From NCBI GenBank assembly GCA_965222345.1, contig CBDCTS010000004.1, positions 744,001 to 808,000 on the forward strand: a stretch of 64,000 bases of DNA. The letters run 5' to 3'. This stretch comes from JADFGZ01 sp965222345 (GTDB lineage Bacteria > Acidobacteriota > Terriglobia > 2-12-FULL-54-10). Positions 38,502 to 48,238 of this stretch are shown piece by piece (positions within the stretch are counted from its first letter, which is position 1; each line of letters begins with the position of its first letter). A program made the translations under genes and the position numbers. The notes under the pieces were generated by a model. That model had not been told where the DNA came from. It worked only from the letters and a program-made list of their open reading frames with translations, and made no database searches.

Positions 38502-39704
38502 ATGACCCTGCTGGCAATTACAGCAAAAACGCTCTTCACCCCCACGGAGGTAATCGAGGGGGGCTTGGTGGTGATCGAAGAGGGCGTGATCCGCAGCGTT
38601 GGTTCGCGGGAAGAACTAGCGGTTCCGAAGGCGGCACGGCTGGTGGATCTGGGCGATCGGATCTTGGCTCCCGGCTTTGTGGACGTCCACATCCACGGGG
38701 GCGGCGGTCATGACGTGATGGAGGCCACGCGGGAGGCACTGGAAGCGGTTGCCGCCATGGTCCTGCGGCACGGAACCACATGTTTTGTCCCGACCACGCT
38801 GACGGCAGCTCCGCCGGTCTTGTCAAAATCTCTCGAGGGCCTCGGAGCTCTGATCCGGTCTTGGAAGGAGACGAATCCTGCCTCAGGCGGACGGCTCGCT
38901 GAGCCTGTCGGGATACATCTGGAAGGGCCATTTCTCAGCCCGGAGTGCCGAGGGACGCATCCGATCGATGAGTTGCAAACACCATCCATTTCTCTGTTCC
39001 AGCAGTTTCAGGAAGCGGCGGGAGGCTGCCTGCGGATTCTGACGCTGGCGCCGGAACTGGAGGGAGCCCTGGAACTCCAAGCGACGGCCATGCAGAACGG
39101 AGTCCGGGTTGGCCTGGGCCATTCCAACGCAACCTTCCGGCAAGCCGGGACTGCAATGGACGCGGGAGCTTCTCACGCCGTCCACGTCTTCAACACCATG
39201 CGCCGGTTTGAACACCGCGAGACGGGGATTCTTGGCGCAGTTCTGACCGACGACCGCGTCCAGGCAGAGGTCATTGCAGATGGAGTGCACGTCTCCGCAC
39301 CTGCCTTGCAACTGCTGGTTCGCGCCAAGGGAACCTCCCGGATTCTGCTGATCACCGACGGGGTCAGCGCCACGGGAATGGGGCCCGGCAGCTACCGGCT
39401 GGGAGAGATGGAGATTGTCGTCAAGGACGATCCAAGCAACGGATTCCCCATCTGCCGCAACACGGAAGGGCGGCTCGCCGGCAGCGTGTTGACCCAGGAT
39501 CGCGCCATCCGAAACATGATTAATTTTACCGGCGTGACATTGCTTGAAGCGGTTAGAATGGCCACTTTGAATCCGGCACAGGCTTTGGGGATGGAACACC
39601 GCAAGGGGTGCCTTCAGTCAGGCGCCGACGCCGACATGGTAGTCTTGGAGCCGGACGGAACGGTTGTGGGAGCGATGGTGCGAGGGATCGCCAACTTCTT
39701 ATAG
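38502..39704 (+). CDS. nagA: N-acetylglucosamine-6-phosphate deacetylase
   Basis: A 400-residue amidohydrolase-superfamily enzyme making GlcN-6P and acetate, the step after MurQ. It has GFVDVHIHGGGGHDVMEAT, the metal Glu in VGIHLEGPFLSPECRGTHP, RVGLGHSNATF and GASHAVHVFNTMRRFEHRE for His ligands, and LLITDGVSATGM with the catalytic Asp. Length and motif order match the family. It sits 15 nt after murQ. Confidence 0.95.
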   Translation: MTLLAITAKTLFTPTEVIEGGLVVIEEGVIRSVGSREELAVPKAARLVDLGDRILAPGFVDVHIHGGGGHDVMEATREALEAVAAMVLRHGTTCFVPTTLTAAPPVLSKSLEGLGALIRSWKETNPASGGRLAEPVGIHLEGPFLSPECRGTHPIDELQTPSISLFQQFQEAAGGCLRILTLAPELEGALELQATAMQNGVRVGLGHSNATFRQAGTAMDAGASHAVHVFNTMRRFEHRETGILGAVLTDDRVQAEVIADGVHVSAPALQLLVRAKGTSRILLITDGVSATGMGPGSYRLGEMEIVVKDDPSNGFPICRNTEGRLAGSVLTQDRAIRNMINFTGVTLLEAVRMATLNPAQALGMEHRKGCLQSGADADMVVLEPDGTVVGAMVRGIANFL

Positions 39705-39752
39705 AGAAATTGGCAACCGCAAAGCAATCGAGGGAGGTAAACAAGCTCTTAT

Positions 39753-41087
<1,335 letters not shown>

Positions 41088-41139
41088 TGCTCCTGTCCTG
41101 ACGCCCGCGCAGATTTGCCAGCGGGCACTTTTCACAAAA

Positions 41140-42462
41140 TCAATAGAGCAGGTATTTGTTCCGCATCAATAGGAAGTCAGCGTTCTCGTCTGCCCACTCC
41201 TTGGAGATTAGCCGGGGGTCGCCGCCGTCGCGAAGCCGTTCAAGCGTGGCTCGATTGCCGAGAGACCGGGCAATGTCTTCCAGGCGGAACTGCCCGGTGT
41301 AAAGAGCATGGAGGCCTGAGGCGATCTCAATACCCATCGCAACAACCCGGAGCGAGTTGCGGTCCGTGACGAGGATGCGGACACCCTGGCAGGCCTCCCC
41401 CGCAAAAACCGAGCCGGACGGGGTAAACCGGACGGGAACAAAACGCACTCCCGGAAGCTTTCTCCGGTTGAGGAAGGCGGCCAGCTCGGTTGCCTGAATC
41501 CAGGGGGCTCCCACCAGCTCAAAGGGGCTGTCGGTCCCTCGGCCCACCGAGATGTTTGAAAATTCAAGCAGACCCACACCGGGGTAGAGCGTCGCCTGGC
41601 TCAGGTTACGAATATTCGGCGACGGGTTGATCCAGCCCAGGCCGGTGGAGTCGAACCAGTCGCCGCGCTTCCATCCCTTCATGGCAATGACTTCGAGCGT
41701 TGCGCCGAGCCGCTGCTCCACATTAAACATCCGAGCCAACTCTCCAACGGTCATGCCGTGCCGGACCGGCATGGGAAAATACCCGATAAAGGAGCGCGCC
41801 TCCGGATCGAGCAGGGGGCCTTCCACCTGGACGCCGGAAATCGGATTGGGACGGTCGAGCACCACAAAACGAATCTTCGCGCGGGCGGCTGCTTCCATGG
41901 CGTAGCCGAGCGTGGTGATGTAGGTGTAAAAGCGGACCCCGACATCCTGAATGTCGAAGACAAGCGTATCGATGCCCCGCAACATCTCTGGCGTTGGGCG
42001 GCGGGTCTCCCCGTACAGGCTGAAGACAGGGACTCCGGTGCCGGCGTCCCGACCGGAAGCAATGTTGTTTTGCTCCAAACGCGCAGTCAAGCCATGTTCG
42101 GGGCTGAAGGCGGCCACCAATTCCACTCCGGGAGCAGCGGCCAGAATATCCAGGGAATGGCGCCCGTCGCGGCTGACACCAGTGGCGTTTGTAATCAGGC
42201 CAACGCGGCGGCCGCGCAGGGGCCGGAACCCGTCCTCCTCCAGCACGTCAATTCCGTTCAGCACCTGGCCCTGGGCCAGGACCTCAACCTGAACAGGCCC
42301 CGCAAGGAAAACGAAGACCCACACCAAGAGGACGGCGGGAAGCCGCGCAGGAATTCCTTTCCGCCGGGACGGGGAATTCTGGGTTCTTTTGTTGCTTCTT
42401 TCGTTGCTTATTGGCACAACCGGTTGTAAATTCTTTCTGTGAGGATTGGACCGAGGCCTCAC
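41140..42462 (-). CDS. namZ: Exo-beta-N-acetylmuramidase NamZ-type (DUF1343) protein
   Basis: A 440-residue exported protein of the DUF1343 family, whose characterised member NamZ releases terminal MurNAc from peptidoglycan glycans. An N-terminal hydrophobic segment (PAVLLVWVFVFLAGPVQVEVLAQ) serves as signal. Family blocks: GRRVGLITNATGVSRDGRHSLDIL, FSPEHGLTA, DTLVFDIQDVGVRFYTYITTL, VLDRPNPISG, PVRHGMTVGELARMFN and WINPSPNIRNLSQATLYPGVGLLE. It is divergent from the serine hydrolase by 36 nt and convergent with murA. Liberated MurNAc would feed MurQ after phosphorylation; the kinase is not in this window. Confidence 0.92.
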   Translation of the reverse strand: MRPRSNPHRKNLQPVVPISNERSNKRTQNSPSRRKGIPARLPAVLLVWVFVFLAGPVQVEVLAQGQVLNGIDVLEEDGFRPLRGRRVGLITNATGVSRDGRHSLDILAAAPGVELVAAFSPEHGLTARLEQNNIASGRDAGTGVPVFSLYGETRRPTPEMLRGIDTLVFDIQDVGVRFYTYITTLGYAMEAAARAKIRFVVLDRPNPISGVQVEGPLLDPEARSFIGYFPMPVRHGMTVGELARMFNVEQRLGATLEVIAMKGWKRGDWFDSTGLGWINPSPNIRNLSQATLYPGVGLLEFSNISVGRGTDSPFELVGAPWIQATELAAFLNRRKLPGVRFVPVRFTPSGSVFAGEACQGVRILVTDRNSLRVVAMGIEIASGLHALYTGQFRLEDIARSLGNRATLERLRDGGDPRLISKEWADENADFLLMRNKYLLY

Positions 42463-42498
42463 AGCTTTTCATTGTGACTTAAACTCTGCGGACAGGCT

Positions 42499-43617
42499 AT
42501 GCAAGATTTTGATCTCCCAGCACAAAAAAAGTTCAGCAAGGCCCTGGATATCTTGAACACAGCCGTCCTGCAACGGGCGTTTCCCGGAGCCGTGCTGGCC
42601 GTGGGCCACGAAGGGAAACTCGCGATCCTACCCGTGGGACGGCTGGATTACTCGGAAGACAGTTCTGCGGTAAGGGACGAGACCATCTACGATCTGGCCT
42701 CGCTGACCAAGCCGGTTGCGACGACGGCGGCGGCAATGATCCTGGCCGACCGTGCCATGCTCGACCTGGACCGTCCGGTTGCAGGCTATCTTCCCGACTT
42801 CCTGCAGCCCTTCGCCACCAACATTGATCCTCTGTACATCGTCCGGGAGGAGGTCACCGTCAGGCATCTGCTGGCCCACGCCTCCGGGCTTCCTGCCTAT
42901 GAGAAGTTCTTTATGAGGGCGCGGGAGAAGTCTCACGTGCTGCAAGAGGCGCTGGCGTTGCCGCTGGAGGAAACTCCCGGAAGGAAAACACTGTACAGTG
43001 ATCCGGGATTCATCCTGCTGGGAGAGATTCTGGAGCGCGCCTCCGGCGAGCGACTGGACGTGCTGTGCAGCCGGGAAATTTTTAACCCGCTCCGAATGCA
43101 GGACACGCGATTCAACCCGCCCCAGGACCAGTGGCTGCGAATTGCCCCCACGGAGATGGACGAGAGTTTTCGGAACCGGCTGATCCGCGGCGAGGTGCAG
43201 GACGAAAACGCATGGGTCATGGGCGGGGTAGCGGGACACGCCGGCCTGTTCGGAACCGCCGGGGACCTGGCATCCTTCAGCCAGATGATGCTCGAAGAGG
43301 GAAAAGCCAACGGTTCCCAGTTGGTGCAATCAGCGACCATCCGGGAATTCAACCGGGCCGTGCAGGTGCCGGAGGGACCCAGTCGGGGCCTGGGATGGGA
43401 CAAGCCGGGCGATCCCTCTTCCAGCGGGCGCTACTTTTCCCCTCGCTCCTACGGACATCTCGGCTACACGGGCACCTCGCTGTGGATCGACCCGCAAATG
43501 GCGCTTTTCGTCATCCTGCTGACCAACCGGATTCACCCCAGCCGTTCGAACGAAGCCATCCGCGAGGTTCGTCCCGCCGTGCACGACGCTGTCGTGGAGG
43601 CTTTGGGGTTGCGCTAG
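42499..43617 (+). CDS. Beta-lactamase class C-family serine hydrolase
   Basis: A 372-residue penicillin-binding-protein-like hydrolase. The SxxK nucleophile is in DLASLTKPVATTAAAMI, the Tyr motif is YSD in KTLYSDPGFILLGEIL, and a late HLGYTGTSLWIDP takes the KTG-box position with HxG. MGGVAGHAGLFGTAGDLASFSQMML is also typical. Such proteins act as D-Ala-D-Ala peptidases or esterases. No signal peptide is apparent, so action in the cytoplasm is possible. Sharing the divergent promoter with namZ suggests a peptidoglycan-fragment substrate. Confidence 0.88.
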   Translation: MQDFDLPAQKKFSKALDILNTAVLQRAFPGAVLAVGHEGKLAILPVGRLDYSEDSSAVRDETIYDLASLTKPVATTAAAMILADRAMLDLDRPVAGYLPDFLQPFATNIDPLYIVREEVTVRHLLAHASGLPAYEKFFMRAREKSHVLQEALALPLEETPGRKTLYSDPGFILLGEILERASGERLDVLCSREIFNPLRMQDTRFNPPQDQWLRIAPTEMDESFRNRLIRGEVQDENAWVMGGVAGHAGLFGTAGDLASFSQMMLEEGKANGSQLVQSATIREFNRAVQVPEGPSRGLGWDKPGDPSSSGRYFSPRSYGHLGYTGTSLWIDPQMALFVILLTNRIHPSRSNEAIREVRPAVHDAVVEALGLR

Positions 43618-43621
43618 GGCC

Positions 43622-43822
43622 TTTCTCGTAAAGGTGCATACCGCCACGGCGTCAGGTGGCGACGGGCATTCAGGTAGGGCAGGCATTCCTGCCTGCCTTG
43701 TAGAGTGTAGGCCGCAAGGCCTGCACTTGCCTGTCGGCTGGGGTGCACAGGTAGCGACAGTCCCCCAGGCCTGTGTTCCTGCTTCGCTTTGCTCCGCATC
43801 GCGGCGTTTCCGGTTGCTTGCC
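43622..43822 (+). repeat. Palindrome-rich repeat, copy A
   Basis: It starts TTTCTCGTAAAGG and ends GGTTGCTTGCC, as does a second copy at 45900-46029 in the same orientation. Inside is a perfect hairpin GGCAGGCA-TTCC-TGCCTGCC (43678-43697) and AGGCC-GCAA-GGCCT. No open frame here is gene-like. It lies directly after the serine hydrolase and could end its transcript. Confidence 0.65.
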
Positions 43823-44049
43823 ATTCCTGCTTTACACCTGCCAAACTGCTCTAAAAGCCATTGAATAACTCCCTATTAGGGGCTTGGTTCAGGGATTTCG
43901 GTGCGCTTTCTGGTGCCTTTTTTACCCTCTTTCGAATAATTTTTGTTGATTCTAAAAGGCTTGTTGGCTTCGTTTCGTAATATATACCTGTTTCACCTCC
44001 ACTCACCTCCCCTCATCAGCTTCACAAATACCCTCCTGCCCGATTCTCC

Positions 44050-44520
44050 CTCACGGAAATAGGTAGCGACAGGCATTCCTGCCTGTCCTCTAGCGTGCAG
44101 GCCCCCTGGCCTGCACTGGTCTTTTGCTTTCTAATCGCACGCAACCTGCCTAACCCCCGATCAATGGCTTTATTTGACTTTCGGGAGGCCTTTATTGGCA
44201 TAACAAACCCAAAACAAAGCCAATGCCCGATCTTCTGCATATCTCATAACTCCTTATTCTGAAATTGGTTAGCTGGATATCAGAAGTTTTGCAATGGCTT
44301 TGTTTTGCAAAAAAACTTTTTCCTCCCGTTCCCCTTCCCCTGCAAACTAAACAAAGCCAGCTTCCCAAACGCCCTCCGGCCTGATTCTCCCGCGCGCAAA
44401 TTCCGGGAGCAACAAAATTATTCCGAGAATTCCGAATCTGCCGAGGAAACCGAATCTACCGAAAGAACCGAAGCACCCGTGTCCGAGCTAGGTAGCGACA
44501 GGCATTCCTGCCTCAGTTAG
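44050..44520 (-). repeat. Non-coding composite repeat, copy 2 (inverted relative to 25.1-25.5 kb)
   Basis: Read on the minus strand it follows the block order of copy 1 near 25.1 kb: CGGTAGATTCGGTTTCCTCGG units, TTTTTTTGCAAAAC, GAGATATGCAGAAGATCGG and a terminal hairpin region. The hairpins here are perfect: GACAGGCA/TGCCTGTC (44068-44087) and GTGCAGGCC/GGCCTGCAC (44095-44116). A further AGGTAGCGACAGGCATTCC unit lies at about 44491-44510. With copy A of the other repeat it fills the 1.05-kb gap before the SGNH gene. The segment 43830-44040 between them holds nothing recognisable. Confidence 0.7.
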
Positions 44521-44667
44521 TGACAGGCCTCCAGGCGGGCAAACCGCTCTAGGTGAAACAGGAGAGGCCTTGGATAAAAAAATGCCGCGCGGCTGAACGT
44601 CCGGATGGCCTTCAACAGAGTGATAACAACAATGGACGCGTCACGTTTTTTGCAATCCCCAATGGGC

Positions 44668-45801
44668 CTACATAGGCCCCAGCAGTGGTCTTAACGCGTC
44701 CGTGATGGCTTCGGCCATTTTTGCCGCACCTTGATTGTTGGGATGAACCTGATCAGCAGTGAAAAGATTTTCCGAGAGCAGCGCTTTGCCCTCTAACAGG
44801 TGCAAGTTAGAATCGGAACTCTGGCGGCGCAGCACCACCTGCGTAACTCCTTCCCGATACTGTTGGTGGGTATAGCCGGCCTCGTTTTTCTCGTTCGTCG
44901 TGTCTTGGATGCGCCACAGTGGCGTGATGCAAAGAATCGGCGCGTCGGGGTGTTCGGCCCGAATTGTGGTCAGGAAAGTATCGTAGGTTTGCGCAAACTG
45001 TTCCGGATTTTCATGGGCTCGACGGTAGGTGTTTGTGCCATAAGCTACTAGCAGCACATCCCAATCGTTTCGGCTGGCGATATATTCTGCCACGACTTGA
45101 TCGCCCCAAGCGCTTCCTCCAAAACCCAGATTGATTGGCTCGCAACCCATCTCCTCACAGGTTACCCACGAATACGTATTGCGACCATGAGTGGTCCCGG
45201 TTCCTTGCGTAATGGAGTCGCCATGGAAGAGGACTCGCGGACGGGCTGACCGCTCTGGAGGAGAAAACTCGGCCCCACCGGAAAAGCCCACACCCTGCAC
45301 CACGAACGAGAGGCTATGAGGAAACAAAACGGCAATTTCGCCACTGCCATCCGGGAGGTTTTCATAAAGCGTGATTTCCTGGGCGCCGGATTCTCCCGAA
45401 GTGTCCACGCTTCGCAGAAATTCGTTATTCCGGTAAACATCAAAGGCGGTGGCAGCTGCAATCTCTGGCCTCGGCGGAGCTCCTGCCGGTCTTGGCCGGG
45501 GCGGGTCTACATCAATGCGCAGGGCTACTTTTCGGGCGTCTGTTGCAATTTGCAATACAACCCCGGCAGGTGCCATGGCAGTCTGGGCAGTTCTCTCCGG
45601 GAAACGGTCTCGCCAGTCTCGGGGTACGCGCGCAGGACGAAATGCTTCTCCTTCCTGTTCCCAAGCGGCAACATTCAACCACTGCAACCGGGTGTCATCA
45701 GGAGGAACCCAAACCAGTTCGGGACTCATCTCTCCGGTGCAAGCACTGTGGAGTAGAAAAGCTAAACTCAGGGCAGCCAGGCAAAAAATTCGTGACAACA
45801 T
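44668..45801 (-). CDS. Secreted SGNH/GDSL hydrolase
   Basis: A 377-residue exported hydrolase. The N-terminus LAALSLAFLLHSACTG looks like a signal peptide and possibly an unusual lipobox ending at Cys. An N-terminal beta domain (residues about 30-185) is followed by the SGNH catalytic domain: block I LFHGDSITQG (nucleophile Ser), block II NLGFGGSAWGDQ (Gly), block III AYGTNTYRR (Asn) and block V DQVHPNNQG (Asp-x-x-His). The N-terminal extension resembles those of acetyl-xylan esterase-like SGNH enzymes. The substrate is probably an acyl ester on a polysaccharide, but this is not certain. Confidence 0.87.
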   Translation of the reverse strand: MLSRIFCLAALSLAFLLHSACTGEMSPELVWVPPDDTRLQWLNVAAWEQEGEAFRPARVPRDWRDRFPERTAQTAMAPAGVVLQIATDARKVALRIDVDPPRPRPAGAPPRPEIAAATAFDVYRNNEFLRSVDTSGESGAQEITLYENLPDGSGEIAVLFPHSLSFVVQGVGFSGGAEFSPPERSARPRVLFHGDSITQGTGTTHGRNTYSWVTCEEMGCEPINLGFGGSAWGDQVVAEYIASRNDWDVLLVAYGTNTYRRAHENPEQFAQTYDTFLTTIRAEHPDAPILCITPLWRIQDTTNEKNEAGYTHQQYREGVTQVVLRRQSSDSNLHLLEGKALLSENLFTADQVHPNNQGAAKMAEAITDALRPLLGPM

Positions 45802-45899
45802 TTGAATGAATACCCCCTTCGGTAATGTCTCCCTGCCCTGTGCTGGACTCCGTGAAACACGGGCATTATCTCGGATTCGGAATCTGTATTGCTAGAGCA

Positions 45900-46029
45900 T
45901 TTCTCGTAAAGGCGCATACCGCCACGGCGTCAGGTAGTGACAGGCATTCCTGCCTGTCTCCTTAGATTACAGGCCGGTAGGCCCGTACTCCTGCTTTGCT
46001 CAGCATGACAGCGTTTCTGGTTGCTTGCC
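45900..46029 (+). repeat. Palindrome-rich repeat, copy B
   Basis: A shorter direct copy of 43622-43822, opening with TTTCTCGTAAAGGCGCATAC and CACGGCGTCAGGT and closing with CTGGTTGCTTGCC. It contains GACAGGCA-TTCC-TGCCTGTC. It occupies most of the 319-nt gap between the SGNH gene and the last amidohydrolase. The two copies bracket the SGNH gene. Confidence 0.6.
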
Positions 46030-46120
46030 TAGATAAGGCTTCCCGCCCGATTGATCGTTTCTTTTGCGCTTTGCCCGCAGGCAACGTATGCAGAACGAAT
46101 CCAGACGGGCGGTTGCGGAC

Positions 46121-48070
46121 TCAGTAGTTTGGAGCCTGGAACACTATCTTCCCGCCCACGGCGGTCAGTAAGGTTTTGATGGTGCCGATCTGGTCCTCGG
46201 GAATCGCGAAATAGTCCTTGTCGATGACGATAAAATCGGCCAGCTTCCCTGCCTCCAGCGAACCGATATGGTCCTCTCGCAGTATCTGCTCAGCCCCCCA
46301 AATGGTAGCCGCCTTCATCAAACTCACTTTGTCCAGCATCTCCTGGCGCGCGTAAGTGATCCCGTCATGGGGCATCACGCGGGTGGCGAAAAACTCCATG
46401 AACCCCCAAATATTGCCGTCCCACTGAGGCGGATAGTCCATATCCTTGGATTCAACCGGAACCTTGTGCAGGTGTGCGTCGGTGTTGAACACCGGATGCG
46501 CTCCGGCGTCTACCAGGCTCTTCATGGGCGCCATCCAACTCATGTATTGCTCGCCGAAGGCCTTCAGGAAGGCTCCGCCTTTAATGTTCCCCTGAACCTG
46601 GTAACCATTAAAAGCCGGCATGATCCCATAGCGGGCTATCTTCTCGATCTGATCCGGGCGAATCATCGGGGTGTGCTCCGTGCTGATCCGAAGTGCTTGC
46701 ACCTCCTCCAGAGTCATCTTCCCCTCGGCAATCGCCTCTTCGATCAAGTGAAATAAAGCATCGAACGTTCCATCGCTGTAATGGTGCAGGAACCCGATGC
46801 GCAGGCCGGCTTCCATGGCCTCCTTCACCCGCCGGTAGCCCGGTTGATTGTCATAGTCAATCGGCTCGGAACAAGAGGGGCGAAGAATGCCGTCCCTGTG
46901 TATCCTGGCAACGTCGGAGCGAGGTGCTTGGGCGTTACCGGGCAGTTGGGCTTGGGTGCATGTTATCCCCCCTTCCCAACCTTCGTTGGCAACACCGACA
47001 TTCCAAATGTAATCGTTTCCGATTCCCCTAAAGTCTCCCAGGTCGTTATAAAACAGGTTGGGATACTGGGCGCTGAAGGAGGAGTCGCTTTGCACGCGGC
47101 TATCGCCCAGGCCTCCGCCCACCCACCAGGCCCACCGGACAGGCAGTTCGTCCCGTTCGTACAGTAAACGGTAGATGTTCATAATAGAGGGGGAATTGTA
47201 ATAATGGTTGCTAAAGGTGGTAATTCCTTGGGCCACCACGCATTCAAGCAACTCGCGCAGAAGGAAGTCCAGCTTTTCTTCCGTTCTTCCGCGGAAAAGA
47301 ATGTCGTAAGTTACCGAATTGCGGGCTTGCAACCCCCTGACTTCGATTCCCAGATACTTTTCCATCTCTTCTTTGGCTTTGGTGTTGTTGGCGGCGGGTC
47401 CGATGGCTTCGCTCGCGAACACCATGAGAGGATTGCTCGGGGCCAGCGTGTCCAAGAACTCCCGCGTGATTGTCCCCGGTTCTCCGGTTGCTCGTTCAAA
47501 GAGAGGGTAAACAACCTCTCTCGATTCGGCGAGGGTGTTATTCGCAAACAAACCAACCCAAATCCATTTGCCGGGGCCTAACTCTTGCGCCCTCTGCCGA
47601 ACCACCCGTTCCAGCGACCTCAAAACCTCGACCCGGTCGTTGCCTTTGGCATAGACAATCTGCAGTTGGGGATCGTTGTATCTCTTGGCCGCAAAATCCC
47701 CTTCGCCCCCCAGCCAGTGCTCTACGGCCCAAAGATGCGGATGAGTGTGACCATCTATCAGGCCCGGCAATACCCTCCGCCCCTTGGCGTCCAGCACCCT
47801 CGTATTCGGACCGGCCAGAAACCGGATCTCATCATTACTTCCCAGCGCCAGAATCCGGGTGTCCCTGACGGCCATAGCTTCGGCCTCTGTAAGCCGTTCA
47901 TCCATGGTAGAAATCTTGCCGTTGACGACGATCAGCTCCGGATAAGCCTGGAGCCGCTCCAGCTTCCTGGCTAAATCGGCGTCGCTTTGCCCCTGGGCTC
48001 CTTTCACCGGCGCCAGAAGAAAAACGAGGACGAAGAAAAACGAATAGTTCAAAGAAGAAATTTTTCTCAT
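46121..48070 (-). CDS. Secreted amidohydrolase paralogue A (YtcJ-like, outgroup)
   Basis: A 649-residue Amidohydro_3 (YtcJ-like) metal-dependent hydrolase. ATG 48070 has AAGGAG 11 nt upstream and gives a signal peptide (FFVLVFLLAPVKGAQGQ). The metal motif is PGLIDGHTHPHLW (HxH), followed by TEHTPMIRPDQIEKIARYG in the position of RHxxDH in its neighbours, and GSLEAGKLADFIVIDKDY. It ends GGKIVFQAPNY and lacks the (A/S)QW tail of the other six. It is therefore the most divergent of the array and the last cistron. Substrate unknown. Confidence 0.88.
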   Translation of the reverse strand: MRKISSLNYSFFFVLVFLLAPVKGAQGQSDADLARKLERLQAYPELIVVNGKISTMDERLTEAEAMAVRDTRILALGSNDEIRFLAGPNTRVLDAKGRRVLPGLIDGHTHPHLWAVEHWLGGEGDFAAKRYNDPQLQIVYAKGNDRVEVLRSLERVVRQRAQELGPGKWIWVGLFANNTLAESREVVYPLFERATGEPGTITREFLDTLAPSNPLMVFASEAIGPAANNTKAKEEMEKYLGIEVRGLQARNSVTYDILFRGRTEEKLDFLLRELLECVVAQGITTFSNHYYNSPSIMNIYRLLYERDELPVRWAWWVGGGLGDSRVQSDSSFSAQYPNLFYNDLGDFRGIGNDYIWNVGVANEGWEGGITCTQAQLPGNAQAPRSDVARIHRDGILRPSCSEPIDYDNQPGYRRVKEAMEAGLRIGFLHHYSDGTFDALFHLIEEAIAEGKMTLEEVQALRISTEHTPMIRPDQIEKIARYGIMPAFNGYQVQGNIKGGAFLKAFGEQYMSWMAPMKSLVDAGAHPVFNTDAHLHKVPVESKDMDYPPQWDGNIWGFMEFFATRVMPHDGITYARQEMLDKVSLMKAATIWGAEQILREDHIGSLEAGKLADFIVIDKDYFAIPEDQIGTIKTLLTAVGGKIVFQAPNY

Positions 48071-48238
48071 GGGTTTTTGTCTCCTTGCAGGTTTGTTTTC
48101 CCCATCGATTGCCAATTTATGAATTCGTACTCGCCGTCCAGGCTTTCAGGACTCAAATCTGAGTGCGAACCGAACCTGGCGGACTCTCGCGGCGGCCAAC
48201 AAAGCGGATTTTCAGTTGGGGTTGTCCCTCCCGGCCGC

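Noticed and set aside
44022..44240. Short minus-strand open frame of 72 codons in the repeat region.
   Set aside because: It lies inside the composite repeat; the other copy does not preserve the frame.
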